The notes under the pieces are model-generated. The model had not been told where the DNA came from. It searched no databases and saw only the letters and a program-made list of their open reading frames with translations. From Symsagittifera roscoffensis (taxonomy: Eukaryota > Xenacoelomorpha > Acoela > Convolutidae), in the NCBI RefSeq assembly GCF_963678635.1, contig NC_087063.1:60210759-60274758 (forward strand): a stretch of DNA of 64,000 nucleotides, given 5' to 3'. Of this stretch, positions 18,702 through 29,960 are shown piece after piece (the stretch's first letter is position 1; the number at the start of each line of letters is the position of its first letter). Position numbers and translations under genes: made by a program.

Positions 18702-18713
18702 GTCCGGGGAGTA
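18702..18713 (+). promoter_or_regulatory. Polypurine-like motif at the copy A 3' LTR edge
   Basis: GTCCGGGGAGTA is followed directly by TGTG. The same arrangement stands before the inferred LTR of copy C (56612-56623, minus strand). A primer for plus-strand synthesis is the expected element at this place in LTR elements. Confidence 0.55.
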
Positions 18714-19600
18714 TGTGCCAGTCGGTCATGTCTGGAAGTTTGACCTTGAGAGACACGAAAATACGTAATTTTCGAGTGGAATTTTAATTTTCAAAATTTC
18801 GAATGGAGCCTGTCATGCTCAGTTTTCTCGTACCAACTGAAAACAGAAAGTGAAAAATCAGAACATCCGAATTTGCAATTGCGGGAAATTAATCAAGAAA
18901 AACAGCGGGAAATTGCTACTCGCAATTTCCAGATATAGAATAGGACACGAGTAGAGCTGTCTTATCCCGAAATAGGAGGAGAGACGATAAATAGAAGAAA
19001 GAACGACTATTCGGAACGAACTAGAGTGAACCTTCAATGGAAAGGTGGACAGCTTGAGTGTCCCAATGGTTCAAACAAAAACTCAAATTCTAGAGTCGGA
19101 ATTTACTTCGATTACCAAAACTGACCAGTATTAAACTTATCTAGTTATATTACCTAATTCTTGAGTTGCTTACCAATTTATTTACTCCTTGTTCTCGAGT
19201 ACATCGACATGTGAGTTCCCAATTTAAATTTCTCGAGTGTGTTTTATGATTGTTATGTTGAGATAAGGCGAGTTTTAGGTTGATCCATCTGAAATGGATC
19301 AAAGTTCCACTGTCCAATAAAAAGTAACTTAACGGATTGTTCCGACCCTGTTTTTAACGGCGTTCGCGTATTTTGGGTATTTTGAGACCTAAGTATGGAG
19401 ACGTTCTTGTTTTCTAGAGTGGGGGGATATTTTGGTAGTAGCCTTCAAGCTGTAGCGAGTTCTAGTCTCATGTCGCAAGCGAACCGAACTGGCTCCGACC
19501 GTTCTTGAGGTAGAAAAACACAAGAGATAGTGTCCCTGACCCTTGAGCTAGTGGTTATAGGGCCTATTTTTCTTAAGCCTCATATGTGACTGCAGTAGGC
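18714..19600 (+). repeat. Copy A 3' LTR (right end approximate)
   Basis: It begins TGTGCC after the polypurine-like motif. About 18,955-19,320 is homologous to 48,845-49,175 and 53,772-54,102: GAGTAGAGCTGTCTT, ACCTAATTCT, and GAGATAAGGCGAGTTTTAGG before a dyad-like ATCCATCTG/ATGGATCA. CCAATAAAAAG at about 19,315 could be a polyadenylation signal. The right end is not fixed because the 5' LTR is outside the window. Confidence 0.6.
18908..18930 (+). other. Hairpin in copy A LTR
   Basis: GGAAATTGC-TACTC-GCAATTTCC forms a perfect 9-bp stem with a 5-nt loop. A third GGGAAATT copy lies just upstream near 18,883. Confidence 0.6.
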
Positions 19601-20044
19601 GACTGTTACAATACTACATTGCTATAGCCTTCCAAATTCTCTCACTAATCTGCACATTGAGGATATGACTTAAGATAAAACATCTTTTCTGACTTCCAAT
19701 GTCAATATCCTGATTTTAAACATTTTTCTCCTAGACTTTAAAAGATGTTGGTTTGCAGGACAGTCCTGCCAACCAAGAAGCTAAAATTATCCTACTATGC
19801 TTCTTCCCTTCAGAAATCTTGCTTGTTATTGTCCTGAAAATTAAAACTAAGGAACTCTGGGGTTCGAAAGAACAATGAACCAATCTCCCTCTTCATGAGA
19901 TTATCCAAGTCTTTCATGTCACCACAGAGTGATCAGTCGTCCTAGTTGATTAAAAACAATCATCCAGGCTGGAATATTTAATATAACCTCCACTCAAGCC
20001 TTTCTAAATAAATAGTATATTTCGTATAGTATAGTTCGAATATC

Positions 20045-20300
20045 GTTGTTCTCTCTGAGAAACTTGTCGTTGTTGTGTTTCGCCGTTTAAGTTGGTGCGA
20101 AATCTCAAGGTCGATAAGTGTCTTGATTTCGAAACGAATTTTTAAAAATTAGCATGTTAGTCAAAACTAATCCCTCCCGATTCGTCTTATTGTTCAATTA
20201 ACCTCACTAATCCATAAAAACCATCAATTCTCTCGGCCAGATGTTCCGATAATTATTCGAATACGAAATTGCGTTTTGTCCATTCTGGTCGAATGTCACA
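20045..20300 (-). repeat. Copy B 3' LTR, truncated
   Basis: It ends (plus-strand right edge) TCTGGTCGAATGTCACA, as do the copy C left LTR (56,611) and the copy B right LTR (44,627). Homology to the copy C LTR runs left only to about 20,045, so some 1.3 kb is missing. Confidence 0.65.
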
Positions 20301-20312
20301 TGCTCCCCGAGC
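20301..20312 (-). promoter_or_regulatory. Polypurine-like motif of copy B (one variant base)
   Basis: On the minus strand this reads GCTCGGGGAGCA directly before TGTGACATTC. It differs at a few positions from GTCCGGGGAGTA in copies A and C. Confidence 0.45.
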
Positions 20313-21130
20313 AGCCCGGTCAATGTCCTCATTGAGTCCTTTAGTAGCAGTCCTCATTGACTGCTAATCGAACAAAGTTTGCAAAATTCATGAATTCACT
20401 TTTATCCATGTCATATCGACTCACTGCAAAACACAAATGGCATCAAATTACACTATTTACGCCTTCCAAATTCTTTCACTAATCTTCAATTTCGATGATA
20501 TAACTTAAAATAAAACATTTTTTCTGACTTCCAACGTCTATGTCCCGATTTAAAACTTTTTCTCCTAGGTTTAAAAAGTGTTGGGACGCAGGACGGCCAA
20601 CCAACAAACTAAAATTATACTACTATGCTTCTTCCTTTCGGAAATTGAGTTGCGATTGGTCATGAATATTTAAAAAAAATGAGGAGCTCGGTCGTTAGAA
20701 GAAAAAATGAAATAATCTCCCTCTTCATGAGATTATCCAAGCCTTTCATGTCATCACAACAAAAAGATCAGTCATCTTAGTTATTAAAAAACAATCATGC
20801 AGGCTGGAATACTTAATATAACCTCCACTCAAGCCTTTCTAAATAAAAATAGTAAGTGTCTCTTAAGCCACTAACTAAAATCAAAATGCAAATATATAAA
20901 TGCAACAAATTCTTTAATGTTCAAAACTCAACTAAATGCTTCAATTTTCAATTACAACTTGGTAGCTTGGTTTCTCACTTGAGTTTTTTCACACACATAA
21001 GTTAATTCTGAGTTTCAAATTCTCCTTTTCGTCACTTCTTTTTTTCTCCTTTTGTCGTTGTTTAGAAGTTCTAAAACTTCTAAATTATTCTAATTTTTTT
21101 TCTTCTTGCATCTTGTTTTTCGGCCATTTG
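20313..21130 (-). other. Copy B 3' UTR with a perfect hairpin
   Basis: This is non-coding, AT-rich sequence between ORF3 and the LTR. TTTAGAAGTT-CTAA-AACTTCTAAA at 21061-21084 is a perfect 10-bp stem with a 4-nt loop, 50 bases after the ORF3 stop on the sense strand. The rest is the 3' UTR repeat shared with copy C. Confidence 0.6.
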
Positions 21131-21862
21131 TCAATGTTCCATCTCCTCCTCCTGTGACACTGACTCTGCACTTTCAGTTTCTGTGTCCTGCAACACATCG
21201 TTAGCTATTGTGACGCTATTGGAAGCAGTCCTCCAACACTTCTGCTCTTCTACCCTCTGTTTACAACAAGGTAGGGGATCCACGTTAGATTCTCTGTTCC
21301 TGCAGAAGCTGTTGTGGGGACACAATATCACGTTTCTCTGCAAATCTTTCTTCAACATCTCTTCCTTTCCACTACGTTCATTTGTCCTGGAAATTTTTTT
21401 CACAGCGGTGGTCACTGCATTCCGATGAGTCACGAGAGCTCGCTTGAAAGCTCCTGCCCCAATGTTCAGCTGATACCCACTGTACACTCTGCCATGCTTC
21501 GACATATGTTTTTTGGCATATTCAGACAACCATGCAGTCATGTTAGCTCTAAACCATGGCATCAGTCGTCTTCTTGCCCATATCTGTTCCACTTCCATCG
21601 GAATGTTCAGAATCTTGCACATTGTCTCAAAAAGATCTAAACCTTTTAGACAATCCAATTTCTGCAACTCTTCTCTCGTTGGCGCTTCCTGTCTATTGTT
21701 CTCTCTCACATGAGCTTCCAGCCACCTTATTGCCATCATAACTCCCACTATCACTATTTTTATGGGCCGTGATGAGTCTGGTAAACCCATGGAGAGCAGC
21801 TCTCCAGAATCCCAGATCAACACCAGATTACTACCCTCGGGACACCACCAGGTCTGCAGCAA
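21131..21862 (-). pseudogene. Copy B ORF3 C-terminal domain
   Basis: This is the longest clean piece of copy B ORF3 (243 codons). It matches copy A 17,540-18,339: WWCPEGSNLVLIWDSGELL, LFETMCKILNIPMEVEQIW, GAGAFKRALVTHRNAV and HNSFCRNRESNV. It ends in an acidic tail. The function is unknown. Confidence 0.7.
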
Positions 21863-24800
21863 TCAGTGGCAGGGAAACTCGTCATGTGTCAACATGATGC
21901 TCCTCCAATTACGTTTTCCCGAAGCTTCCAGTAATGTTTCAACTTCCATCATCACTCGGTGGACTTCATCATTCTCGTCTACTTTATTGTAATCTGTAAC
22001 GGTTGATCCTCTCTGTTTCTGTCTCTCTAAGTCACTGAAGTTCCCGATCACGTATCCCATGAACTTCCTTCCCAGCATCGATTCCAACTCCTCCTTTGTT
22101 CTCTCTGGAACTGCTGAGAGCATTTTGCACAGTAACTCGTAAGATTTTTCCGACATTCTCGTTAGTCTCACACACATTGGCACTGAGAAGACTTTCTGTT
22201 CTAGATTCAATAGTGACTCTAAAGTACCAAACATGCTGTAAAATCCCAGTGCAGTCACTAGATTCACCTCGGTTCCTCCATGGCAATCTGCGATCAGTTC
22301 CTTTTCCGTCCTTGCTTTCATCACAACGTTTCCAAACAAAATCGTCAATTGCTTGTGTTGTCTCTCTAGGGTTTTCACACAATCCAGACCTCCACAAATG
22401 TGATCTTCCAGTCCACAGACTTCCGCCAGACAGCTACTAGGTTTGACCCAGTCTTCTGGTCCCCAGCCAGGCAACTCCACTTTGTCTTCCTCGTTGCTCC
22501 TAGAGGCTATTGTCATCAAATTATATATGATGTTAAGGTCACGCAGGTTAGTCTGCATTCAGTTCCCTCTGCACATCTTGTGTCGCCCGTAATATCGAGT
22601 CAACGTTGGGACTAGGACACCATGATGGTCTCATCAGTTCTCACACTACCATCAAGCTCGTTCTCAGTAATTCATCTGAGAATCCCAACCCAAAAATCTA
22701 CACTTTTGTCGGATTTTGGCACGGAAGGTGCAATCACCTCTTCATCCAAGACTAGTCCTAATTTGGTCTGCGGATTAGTAGCGCTCTTAATCCTTACAAT
22801 TCTCGACGTCCAGAACCTTAGCAACACTGCCTGCTCGTAATCAAAGAAGCAGTCACGTATGTCTTCACTCAGGAATGGGTTGTACGCTATCCCTATGACT
22901 CCGGACACGTAGCTGTATGACTTCTTCCTGATGGGTCCACAGTACTCACTGGATTTCGGCAGTGCCCCATAGATTCTTTTGTGGGTCTCAGCTACTTGTT
23001 TGAGAATCTCCTGATTTCGTCTATCTTTCTCATGGGTTCTAGTTCTTCAGGTTCTTTCATATTCACCCTCATCGGCTTGCTTTGATGCGTATCCAGCAGT
23101 GCTAGCAAGAGTAATGCTTTTACTCGTTCATCGCCCTCCCTCAGCATCTTGACACAGGTGTTCAATGCTGGCACTGAAATCTTCTTTATCATGAATCGAA
23201 TGAAACAGAGAGCGTTTCTCCGCTTCGCGCACGCTACTGCTGCCCCCTCTTGGATTATCACATCCCTCAGGTTCATCATCAGGAAAAATTTCTCTTCTTT
23301 TGACCTTTTCCTTTCTTCTGAGTCATATTCCCCGCGAGTCAATCCCATCATGCACCAGGCGAACCTCAGTTGTAACTCGTTTCTCAAGTAAGGTACTGCC
23401 ATGAGAGCGTGTATTCCTGGCGTAGTCCTCATCTCTTCTTCAAAGTACCTCAACACCACTGCTTTCCATGGAAGGCTCACCAATTGCTCCATCGTTTCTG
23501 CCTGCATCTCAGACGACGCTAGAGTTCCGTACGCCTTCTGCTTGAGGGTGGTTGCCTTGCAACATTGTCTCCAGATAACCCTCCATGGCACTCTTGTCTT
23601 CCAGAGCCATCACATATCCTCTAGCCGAGTTTCGGTACTCCAACATCTCCATGTATCCACCGGCGGGCTCATCTATTGACACGGTCTCCGACACTGTCAG
23701 TCGGTTATATTCCACCGGTACTAGTTGTCCTGTGACACTTCCTTTTCCGTGGTTCATGGGAGACGATTTAAAGTCTTTCATGGTACTTTCTGCACATTGG
23801 CTGAGTATCTCCGTTTCCAAGGTTGCTCCAGTCAGAGTGCGGTCACTCCTTTTGGATTTATAACCGGTTGACTTTATCCCTGCCATGAGAATGGGTGGTG
23901 CCATTGCTACATCAGTTAACATTTTGTCCATGCCAGGCAATTGATAATCACCTTGTCCCAAATCCATGACCTCTTCGACTCGTTTTCTTTTCGCTGAATT
24001 GACAGCTTTTATCGATATCTCCGAATCCACCTTCGTCTTTCCTACTCTCCTCGGTATCACTTTGCTGCCTAATTTCATCTTCATCTCGTTGATCTTATCA
24101 ATCACCAGTTTCGATCGCATTGTTCCCTTCCTGGTTCTTGACAGATACATCACCTCTCCTTTATCCTCATGTGGTGTCATCTTGATGGGAGAGTTTGCTT
24201 CACTTTCATCAGTGGCTGAGTCAATCAACAACTCACTCAATCTCCCTTCACACTCATCAAGTTTGTCAAGGACTTCCCGCATCAATGGTCGGTTGAGACC
24301 TATTTTCAAAATGGACTGGGTCCCGTAGCTCTGAACTACTGTTCAGACCTCTTCCATGAACGCCCCTCTGTCCAATCTACATCCCGTCCTATTTTCATGG
24401 TCTCGGTGATGTACTTCCCACTCTTCTTCGGGCAACGTTCCCAAGAGAGGTACTCTGGCAGCGCCTTTTATTCTTCTTCTCCTCGGTGATTCCATGAGGA
24501 GTCTTTGTTCGTTATCTTTTGAATTGCCCGGAGAGCTGCTCTCCGGCAAATTCCGTTTCATTTCCATAAAGGCCGACGGAGGTTCCAGTGTCGAAGTGCC
24601 TTCGTCTGCTTGCTCAGTCGCTTCCAACGTATCCGCGTTGTTCTCAAAGTCACTGTGGAATTTCAAATCCAGGCTGGATATTCCTCCCTTCGATGCCTTG
24701 TCGTCTTCCTTATCAGCTTGATCTATATCTTGTTGCATGGGTTCTTCCATTCCATCGCTTCCTCCCTGACAATCATCTCCTTCTGATGTGTCCTTTTTCG

Positions 24801-26559
24801 AACTTGAGGGTCCTTGCTTTTCAGTCTCGGCCCATTCCGGGAACTTCGGTATGATCAGTATGCCGGCTGTTTTATCATCCTCTTCTCCATGGACCACTTT
24901 GATTTCCTCACAGCCGAAGGGTGCCCAGGAAGGTTCTCGTCTGCAGCGTTCCTCCTACCGTCAACTCTGGTTTCACCTTAGTAAGGATCAATGAGGCCTC
25001 AGGCAGTTCGGCCCTGCCTCTCATATTCATAGGCGTCTAACCCCGCCCATTCCTTATCAAATCCTCCAGGCTTGGGAGTCGCGCCGTTGCTTATTCGTCT
25101 TCTCGTCGCTTGATCCGTGTAGGCAAATCGTGTGTACTGCAGCACGGCGGCATTCCTCCCCACAAAGTATGGATCCATCGTTCCCACGAATTTCCCTATC
25201 CTCCTTTCATTGGTTTCAAACGCTCTTAACCTAGGAGTTTGTACTACGGAGCAACATCCTTCTTATCAGAGGGAATTCAGGGATTTCTCCCGGCAGCTTC
25301 TCGTAATCATCCCAGTCTTTCGTCTCTTCTCTCATCTTGTGATATGCTGCAGTGAGACGAGGAACTCTGGTCATTTCACCATTCGCCTTATCATAGGGTC
25401 TTAGATTCCAGAACTTCGAAAACACCTCGATGTGCCCTCTCTCTACTTCTCCCATACGATCACGGAAGTAATCGTCAAAGTTGAGGACTGTCATCTCTGG
25501 CTCTGATTTTTTCGCAAATAACATATCTTCGCTCATGAGCTCCCGCAATGCGTGCTGCTCACTGCTGATATGAGGGTCAGGTGCAGCACCGACCTCCTAT
25601 ACGCTTCCACCGTAACATCAGGGAACACAAACGTGACTGCTGGTCCATAAATCACTATCACAAACTCTGTGCCTCCTCTGATCAACGCTAAGGAATCGGT
25701 CCTCATAGCCAAGCTTAGATCGGTTAGTAGGGGCATGCCCCCAACATGTCACCTCACGTCTTCTTCCCTTTCGATCGTCTCATCCTCTCCCGTTCCAAAG
25801 CAATTTTGCTGCAAGAAATACTGGATAAGAGTGTGTCTCAGGTCTCTTATCTTATTCCACGAGTCCGTGGCTTTCTTCATGTCGAATTTCCTCACATTCT
25901 CTCTCATCTGCTCTGTGTAACGTGTCAATTTCATTAGTCCTCCCAAGTTTCCATGGGTACTCACAATCAATGTTAGAAGCCCATATAACCGCAGGTTCTG
26001 AACTCCTTCAGTGAGCAGTATCACCGGTGTTTCACGAAACTTTCTGCTCCAAACGTCACGAACAAGGCTAGTAGTTCCACAATTGATACTTCTACTACTG
26101 CTTGGAGGAATTCCTTTATCAAGTAATGAGATACTTTCGGGTAGACTTTTGCCAAGAAGGACGCTGTCCATCCGGCTCCCAACCCTTCCAGCATGCTATC
26201 TGTCCGTTCAAAGCGTTTTTACCCTTCACTTTCTGGGTCCAGAAGGTTCCCAGGGTAATCTGGCACATTCTGTTCACAAATTCGGCTGTCTTTTCTTCAG
26301 CATTTTCCGCCAGGTTCACCTCCTTTAACAAGTAGACATGGATCTTCTTGATCATTACTGGGCCTTGCTCAAAAGCATCTGCACCCAATGCCGCTACTTG
26401 AGGGGTTAGATGTAGCCACTGGTTAGCCTCCGGTTTGGTTCTCAAAACCAGCGCCTCTAAGTGAGCTCTAGTCTCCTGGGAGTCTTTCTTTCTCCTGTCG
26501 CCTCCATTTCTCGGAACCATCAGTCGTTCGACATCGCTACGATCACTCGACAGTCGTCG

Positions 26560-27215
26560 CCTATTCCCGGTTTCAATTTGAGCTGTCGACTGAAGTTGGA
26601 CAGTTCCAACCCCAGCACCTCGTCCAACAATAGCATGTGTAGCGCATGGTCCTTGAATCCTCTCATCGCTTTCGAGATATCCCACCACACCGCATGTAGC
26701 TCAGCCCTGAGTGGTCTCAGGTTCTCCATCTCTATCATGCGATTTGGGGCCGATATGTTTACATCATATTTCCCTTCCGAAAGCAAGGTCACGATCGAAT
26801 ACACGAATTTCAATCCATCCGGGAGACATGCATACCCCGGAGACAGCGCGAACACTACTCTCGGTGTCACCTTGGTGAAGGACCCCTCCTTCATCGCATC
26901 CACCACTTCACCCATTGACTCGAGGATATCCTTTATTGCTGGCCATACAGCCTTTTCTGCCGTTGTAGGATCTCTGAGTCTGCTCAGAAAACCTGTGCTG
27001 TGTAGATGGTCATTGATGCCAGCGAACACGATCGTGATTGGGTTCATGTCCGTCTGTCTTTGTACCCCTATAGCCAGTGATACGGATTGCAGTAGGTCCA
27101 TATCGACCGCTGCCATCATTATGACGTCCGGACAAAACAAAGACTTGGAGGTGTGCACGAACTCTGAATTCGCTACTATCATGATCTTGGCCTTCCTCAT
27201 TTCTGCCTTGTCGTA
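26560..27215 (-). other. Ser-less SGNH-like domain, copy B ORF3
   Basis: KIMIVANSEFVHTSK replaces block I and TIVFAGINDHLHSTGF (about 27,030-26,990) gives a GxND-like block III. It aligns with copy A 11,881-12,540, with conserved SPGYACLPDGLKF and LLLDEVLGLELSNFSRQLKL. Confidence 0.5.
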
Positions 27216-28039
27216 CGCGGCAAAGATGGTCTCATCTTTCTTTATCGCTTTCAATCCGCCGTATCTTTGGGTGTCACCTTCTTGATTCACTTGTTTCGGG
27301 TATACTCTTTCTTTCACGTGACCTGGGGGTGTCTTCAGCTGCCTGAACATCTTCACATGTTGTCCAATCGGCGCCCTCGTTATCAGAAATCTTCCCGGTC
27401 TCTCTTCTCGATTCCTTCCCCTCATTGTGATTCAATCTCACGTCCTGCAATATTCTTGCGCTCACTGGTCCCATTGTGTTATTAGAGGGCAGTCCCTCTA
27501 GGTCAGCAAATCTCAAGGCCGTTGTGGAGCTGAAGTTTATTCCAGGGGCTATTAACCAATCTACGCCTGTTATCGAGTACAGTCTACTGACCGATAGCCT
27601 CGCTCCATTCAGCATACTCCTGGCATCCACAGCGAAGCTCACCTTCTGGAGGTCCAGCTTTATCAGGTCATCCTTGTACACATGTCAGGGAGATGGTATG
27701 GGCCTCGACCACATCAAAGAGCCTCTATCAGGGCGTCTCTCCTCTCGACTGGTACTTGTCGTCTCCGCTCTCGTGTCTGATCTAGAAGTGCTAGTTGTCT
27801 CCTCCATCGGGTTGAAAGGCCCTAGTCTTCTCCTAGGATTAATGGTCCTCCTCATCGGCGCTTCTCCCATTCGATCTTGAACGTCTGTTTTTTTTACCTG
27901 GTTCGCTAGAGCTCTGCTGTCTATATTTCGTCACGGCCAGGACCGTCCCCAAGCGTGTTTCCAGGTTCGGAGGCACAAAGGTGGTAATCACCGGTTCGTT
28001 CGATGTTTCTTCCTCCTTTAGCACCCCTGTGTCAAAGAG

Positions 28040-28400
28040 TTCTACTTCCAACTCATCCAATCGCCCTTGGAAGACTCCGTTCAACCAAGCCTGTCCTTCT
28101 ATACTATCGAAGTGGATGCCGTCCGTGCTCACTCTGGCCTGATCCATAGCTCTCAACTCATGTTCGATTCCCATAGTGCTTCTTCCTCATCTGAGCTTCT
28201 CGAGATGTTGTTCGTCCCAACCAGGATCATCACATTGGGTATTCTCCCTGGGTTCATCAACTCCCCCATCCGAAATAACTGATTTATCGTCGCGCCTCCA
28301 AAGGCTATCACCGTGGTGACCCAAGAGGTCCTCAAATTCGAGAGTACTCTGACTAAGCTATCTCCCAGTATCAGATGTGATGTCCCCAGCGGTGGTTGCT
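28040..28400 (-). other. SGNH hydrolase domain, copy B ORF3 (frameshifted)
   Basis: LILGDSLVRVL carries the Ser near 28,360, GGATINQLF a block II Gly, MILVGTNNIS block III, and DGIHFDSIEGQAWL (about 28,124-28,107) the Asp and His. A frameshift near 28,160 separates blocks III and V. It shares the motifs but few other residues with copy A, so the catalytic pattern was kept while the families diverged. Confidence 0.75.
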
Positions 28401-29581
28401 GCAGGTTCACTGCCGGGTTCCAGGTCGTTCGATTGAAGCAAGCTCTCGGATCTGCCTCCGGAACTCCTGTGAAGTTAAATCCCAACTGATTGTTCTTTTG
28501 TACGTCTATTACCCGTGACACTTTCTTCACCGGCATTCTTCGTATTTTCCTCTCTGGGACCTTAGAGCTACCCATTGGTGGCTTTGTGTCGCTAACTTCC
28601 TCTTTGGTCATCACGCTTCGGGAGAGCCGTACTCTACCCGCATCGTCGATTGTTCTATAGGGTGCAGTCACCCCGGAACCTGGCGCACTCTTGTTGGCGA
28701 CTAGTCGTCCAGCTGTCTCTATCAGCCTCCTCACCGTTTGTTCCACGACTGGGTCACCCAAGGTGTCACTAGGGTCCGGGATTGTCACTCGACCTGTTGT
28801 TGTCGGGAGTCGTGTTTCCGTTGTCTGACTCATCTCTCGAGGCGTCAAGAGCTCCATCGGGACTGCCCACGGGGACCACTCCTTGCAGGTATCACCTTCT
28901 CCATGGCTATTGTCAACGCCATCCGCTCTTGTAATCCCGCCTCAAGCGCTCAATTTCTTCGCTCTGCTTTTTGTTGCAGTCTTCGAACAATCTCTTCCAC
29001 ATGTCCCTATCTTCCTCCGTACTGAGCATGGTCTTAGTCATCTCATCCAGCTCCCTTCTCGTCCTTTTCAGCTCATCTTTTATTCCATCTAGATATTGCA
29101 TGGTTCGGTTTGTTTGAACCCCTTATTCTACTTTCGCCCTCTTTGGTGGCACAGCTGCTCTCAGTGTTGAACCAGGCGAGGCAGCCTCGCTGTTCATCTC
29201 TTGATGCATCCTCGTCAACCCAGGCTTGGGCTTGGAGGGCAAAGGCATTTCACCTGGTTGATAAATCCTAGAACTTCCCAATCCAGGCTCGTTCGCCAAG
29301 TCACTCCCTGAGAGAGCCCCGTTTCTCCACCTCATCACTCTCATGTTCGGGCAGTCTAGTACTCCCCTCTCTCCGTATGCTGCCATCAATAGGACTTCCG
29401 TGGGGCGGTCCCCACGGTTGTCATGCCCCAACATGTTTATCAGGGCGGTCAGCAACATGACTACCTCTGGGTCACCCAGAGCGAAGTCTCGATCCATTAG
29501 CCGACGATAGATCGCTTCTATCATCGGTCCTACATATGCCTCCGCTAGGTCCATCAATTCATTCAAATTGAAGTTATCCAT

Positions 29582-29960
29582 TCTCTTCTCAGGTTTGATT
29601 CGATTCGATTCTATGATTTGACTCAAGTGAGCAATTAAATGATCAATCAGGATCTAGAAAAGAGGTCACGAATATCACACTTGTCAGTTTCACCTTATTT
29701 TCTTGTTAAAATTTCTTTAAAACAGTCAAATAAAAAGATTTTGATCCTAAAAAGAATTTAAATCAATCGGTCTCTGAAATTTTGGAATTCGATCTAAGAT
29801 TGGACAGTCCAAACTTTGGATATATTTCTAAGATCGTCATTCAGTTGTTCCTGGTCACTAACCCCTTCTTACCCAAGATCTTAATAACATAACACATTAC
29901 ATAACATAACACACATATCAAACACTACATAATTTAGTCCAACACCCTCTTGCACGTCAC
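29582..29960 (-). other. Spacer between Pol and ORF3, copy B
   Basis: This is non-coding and AT-rich, and corresponds to 9000-9426 of copy A without clear sequence identity. CTCTTTTCTAG on the minus strand (29,664-29,654) is a possible 3' splice site shortly before ORF3. Confidence 0.4.

Larger units (their letters stand above)
1..19600 (+). mobile_element. Copy A: giant Ty3/gypsy-type LTR retroelement, 5' LTR outside window
   Basis: Gag with two CCHC knuckles, aspartic protease, RT, RNase H and integrase follow in Ty3/gypsy order on one strand. They are followed by a macro-like Pol extension, a second giant ORF (ORF3), a polypurine-like motif and the start of a 3' LTR at 18714. The internal part is at least 18.7 kb, against roughly 4-8 kb for ordinary gypsy elements. 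The right end is approximate: at about 19,600 the sequence changes to a segment belonging to the opposite-strand B/C family. Stops, frameshifts and a changed RT active site show the copy is inactive, though it is much less damaged than copy B. Confidence 0.85.
19618..20853 (-). repeat. Direct repeat of B/C-family 3' UTR sequence flanking an LTR fragment
   Basis: 19,618-20,023 and 20,461-20,853 are two diverged direct copies of one segment (starting GCCTTCCAAATTCT, ending CACTCAAGCCTTTCTAAATA). A third copy is at about 56,774-57,170 in copy C. Between the two copies lies the truncated LTR of copy B. The left copy may be the remnant of another element or of a recombination. Confidence 0.75.
21131..29581 (-). 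pseudogene. Copy B ORF3, broken into about 16 pieces
   Basis: This is the counterpart of copy A ORF3 over its whole length. The first ATG after the open TTG (29626) is at 29581 (MDNFNLNEL). In order it has the N-terminal domain (29,581-29,123), SGNH domain (about 28,400-28,040), Ser-less SGNH-like domain (about 27,215-26,560), MPLLTDLSLAMRTDS and IYGPAVTFVFPDVTVEAYR (25,736-25,600), charged linkers (24,897-23,509), VSGVIGIAYNPFL (22,900), the Cys/His cluster (22,432-22,379) and the C-terminal domain (21,862-21,131). A TGA at 21,861-21,863 replaces a Cys codon of copy A. It has far more breaks than copy A. Confidence 0.8.
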
